DNA of 7,763 nt from Acidimicrobiia bacterium (GTDB lineage: Bacteria > Actinomycetota > Acidimicrobiia > Acidimicrobiales > Aldehydirespiratoraceae). Below are positions 6,140-7,763 of this stretch, one piece after another (positions within the stretch are counted from its first letter, which is position 1; each line of letters starts with the position of its first letter). The position numbers were made by a program, and so were the translations under genes. Location: positions 1-7,763 of the forward strand of contig JAJDZO010000120.1 in assembly GCA_022824605.1 (NCBI GenBank), in the 5' to 3' direction. The notes beneath the pieces are model-generated. The model saw only the letters and a list, made by a program, of their open reading frames with translations, made no database searches and was not told the origin of the DNA.

Positions 6140-6918
6140 TTGAGTTGCTCCCGAATCCGGCGGCGCAGCGTCCAGAACCGCTCATCGGCCTCCACCTCGG
6201 CGAAACTGCGGGGCCGGGGAAGGTCCACATCGATCACGTCCTGCACCCGGCCCGGCCGCACCGACATCACCATCACCCGGTCCGACAGGAACAGCGCCTC
6301 GCCGATGTCGTGGGTGACGAACACCACCGTGGTCTGCGACTCCTGCCAGATCCGCAGCAGCTCGACGTTCATCGAATCGCGGGTCTGGGCGTCGAGCGCG
6401 CCGAAGGGCTCGTCCATCAGCAGGATCGACGGCTCCACCGCCAGCGCCCGGGCCACCGACACCCGCTGCTGCATCCCGCCCGACAGCTCACCGGGCCGAT
6501 GGTTCACGTACTCCGAAAGGCCCACCATCTCGAGGACCTCCAGGGCCTTGGCCCGATTCTCGGCGGTGGGGCGGCCCGATATCTCGAATGGGAGCATCAC
6601 GTTGTCGAGCACTCTGCGCCACGGCAACAGCACGGCCTGCTGGAACACGTAGCCGATGCGGGGATCGGGCTCGGTCACCACGTCGCCGCCGATGCGCACC
6701 TCCCCCACCGACGGGGCGATGAGGCCGCCCAAACAGCGCAGCAGGGTGCTCTTGCCGCAGCCGCTGGGGCCGACGATGCCGACAAACTCCCGGGAGGCGA
6801 TGTCGAAGTCGATGCCCTGCAGGGCCGTGATGTCGCCCGCGTCGGAGGCATACGTCTTGGTGAGGCCGTCGATCTCGATGTGGCCGCGACCCGACACTTC
6901 TGCGGTCTCGTCGTTCAC
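6136..6918 (-). CDS. ABC transporter ATP-binding protein, SsuB/TauB type
   Basis: This 260-residue nucleotide-binding subunit drives import by hydrolysing ATP at the cytoplasmic face of the permease. All motifs are present: Walker A GPSGCGKST (50-58), Q-loop Q93 (YVFQQAVLLPW), ABC signature LSGGMQQR (145-152), Walker B ILLMDE (165-170) with catalytic E170, D-loop ALD (174-176), and switch H203 in VTHD. The LLPWRRVLDNV stretch and short C-terminal tail are typical of the NitT/TauT class. It starts at GTG 6918, supported by AGGAA with a 6-nt spacer. It follows the binding-protein gene by 65 bp containing a strong hairpin and overlaps the permease by 4 nt. Confidence 0.93.
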   Translation of the reverse strand: MNDETAEVSGRGHIEIDGLTKTYASDAGDITALQGIDFDIASREFVGIVGPSGCGKSTLLRCLGGLIAPSVGEVRIGGDVVTEPDPRIGYVFQQAVLLPWRRVLDNVMLPFEISGRPTAENRAKALEVLEMVGLSEYVNHRPGELSGGMQQRVSVARALAVEPSILLMDEPFGALDAQTRDSMNVELLRIWQESQTTVVFVTHDIGEALFLSDRVMVMSVRPGRVQDVIDVDLPRPRSFAEVEADERFWTLRRRIREQLN

Positions 6919-6924
6919 GCTGTA

Positions 6925-6929
6925 TTCCT
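6925..6929 (-). promoter_or_regulatory. Ribosome binding site of the ATPase gene
   Basis: The minus strand reads AGGAA, a 6-nt spacer, then GTG. It supports a GTG start at 6918 rather than any internal Met. It lies just downstream of the intergenic hairpin on the transcript. Confidence 0.6.
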
Positions 6930-6932
6930 GAA

Positions 6933-6958
6933 CCCGGCGGGCACCGCCGCCCGCCGGG
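6933..6958 (-). other. Perfect 10-bp stem hairpin between binding-protein and ATPase genes
   Basis: CCCGGCGGGC (6933-6942) and GCCCGCCGGG (6949-6958) form a perfect all-GC stem with loop ACCGCC. It begins 25 bases after the binding-protein stop on the transcript and ends 4 bases before the ATPase ribosome site. No U-tract follows on the minus strand, so full termination is doubtful. In many ABC operons a hairpin here protects the binding-protein mRNA or partly attenuates readthrough, giving more binding protein than transporter; that role is inferred. On the plus strand it is followed by TTTT only 9 bases later, without a gene to end. Confidence 0.75.
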
Positions 6959-6983
6959 CCAGGCTAGTTTTCTGCTCGGCCTC

Positions 6984-7763
6984 TCAGCCGACGAACCGGT
7001 TGGAGATCACCGCTGAGGCGTCGGCCGCGTCGGGCAGGATGCCCAGTTCGGTGGCCTGGTCGGCCACATCCTGGATGGTGGCCACATCACACCAGCCCAT
7101 GCCGTTCTCGGCCACACCGGGACCCTCGTTCTGCATCTGGATGCGGTAGTCGATCACGGCCAGGTTGCGGTCCATGTTGTCGGCGCCCACCGCGTAGCGG
7201 GATCCGATCTCAGCGGCCGCCTCGGGGTTCTCCTGGATCCAGATCTTGGCCTTCTCCAGAGCATCGATGAACCGGGCTACGCCGTCGGTGTTCTCGTCCA
7301 CCCAGCTCCGGTTGGAGAAGTACACGTCGTTGGGGCCGGGCACCTGCGTGTACTGCCAGATCTCGTAGTCGTCGAGCTGGTCGTCGGGGATGCCACCGGC
7401 CTCCAGCAGGGCCCAGTTGATCGAGCCCCAGGTCGAGGCGGCCTGGGCCTGACCACCGAGCAGGGCCTCTCCGAAGGCGATACCGGTGGCTGCGAAGGTC
7501 ACGTCCTCTTCGGTGATGCCGTTGTCGGCGAGCAGCAGCGCCGCGTACCACTTGCTGGTGGAGGCCTGAGACGTCACTGCGACGGTCTTGCCCCTGAGGT
7601 CCTCCGGGCTCTCGATGCCCGACGCCGTGTTGACCAGCATGGTCATCCAGTTCTGCGTGTACGGGCAGTAGATGCCCTCGAGATCGGCGCCCGCGATGGT
7701 GGCGAAGAAACCCGACAGTGCATCGGCCATGGCGATGTCGGCGTTGCCGGCCACCAACTGGCG
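6984..7763 (-). CDS. ABC substrate-binding protein, NMT1/SsuA type (N-terminus outside window)
   Basis: The frame enters from the right edge and ends at TGA 6986-6984, giving 259 residues. The missing N-terminus, about 70-90 residues, would hold the signal or lipoprotein peptide and first part of lobe 1. Recognisable are QLVAGNADIAMADALSGF (2-19), IESPEDLRGKTVAVTSQAST (50-69), the lobe-crossing helix SKWYAALLLADNGITEEDVTF, and FIDALEKAKIWIQENPEAAAEI (about 165-186), all typical of the NitT/TauT periplasmic-binding family. It captures a solute outside the membrane and delivers it to the permease. The ligand cannot be predicted; the family includes taurine, sulfonate, nitrate and formylaminopyrimidine (ThiY) binders. 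Being first in the visible operon, the promoter probably lies beyond the window. Confidence 0.9.
   Translation of the reverse strand, partial: RQLVAGNADIAMADALSGFFATIAGADLEGIYCPYTQNWMTMLVNTASGIESPEDLRGKTVAVTSQASTSKWYAALLLADNGITEEDVTFAATGIAFGEALLGGQAQAASTWGSINWALLEAGGIPDDQLDDYEIWQYTQVPGPNDVYFSNRSWVDENTDGVARFIDALEKAKIWIQENPEAAAEIGSRYAVGADNMDRNLAVIDYRIQMQNEGPGVAENGMGWCDVATIQDVADQATELGILPDAADASAVISNRFVG

Noticed and set aside
5405..7149. Overlapping plus-strand open frames opposite permease, ATPase and binding protein
   Set aside because: They are Gln/His/Arg-rich shadows without motifs, while the minus strand carries intact ABC transporter genes.

Overview
The window is GC-rich with strong GC bias at third codon positions. 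It carries an LLM-class (F420/FMN-type) oxidoreductase and several GTG or TTG starts. This suggests a high-GC bacterium, probably an actinobacterium, but no marker gene fixes the taxon. Two unlike blocks face each other and converge near 1532-1547.

Left block (1-1532, + strand): this holds the C-terminal 99 codons of an unrecognised protein, coupled by an ATGA overlap to a 354-residue protein with a candidate PD-(D/E)XK nuclease signature. A short remnant of a DUF5615-type PIN-like protein follows and breaks off after about 35 residues. Codon use here is visibly looser (more A/T third bases) than in the right block, so it looks like accessory or defence-type DNA whose end was cut.

Right block (1545-7763, - strand): six genes in one direction look like an uptake-and-degradation operon. 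In transcription order they are an NMT1/SsuA-type periplasmic-binding protein (5' end beyond the window), an SsuB/TauB-type ATPase, an SsuC/TauC-type permease, an LLM flavin/F420 oxidoreductase, an enamidase-like metal-dependent amidohydrolase, and an M20-family metallo-amidohydrolase. The likely logic is import of a small organic N-compound, oxidation by the LLM enzyme, then opening of a cyclic (en)amide and/or removal of an acyl group by the two hydrolases. The substrate is not readable from sequence; a cyclic amide or N-heterocycle is the best guess. A perfect 10-bp stem hairpin sits between the binding-protein and ATPase genes. ATPase and permease overlap by 4 nt.

The most unusual non-genic element is a short array of about 61-bp repeats in the 251-bp gap between the amidohydrolase and M20 genes. 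Read on the - strand, each copy spells a Cys-rich peptide with codon bias like real coding sequence, but the copies are out of frame with each other. It looks like a decayed or expanded Cys-rich repeat gene, or an intergenic repeat family. No RNA genes, insertion sequences or CRISPR arrays were seen.
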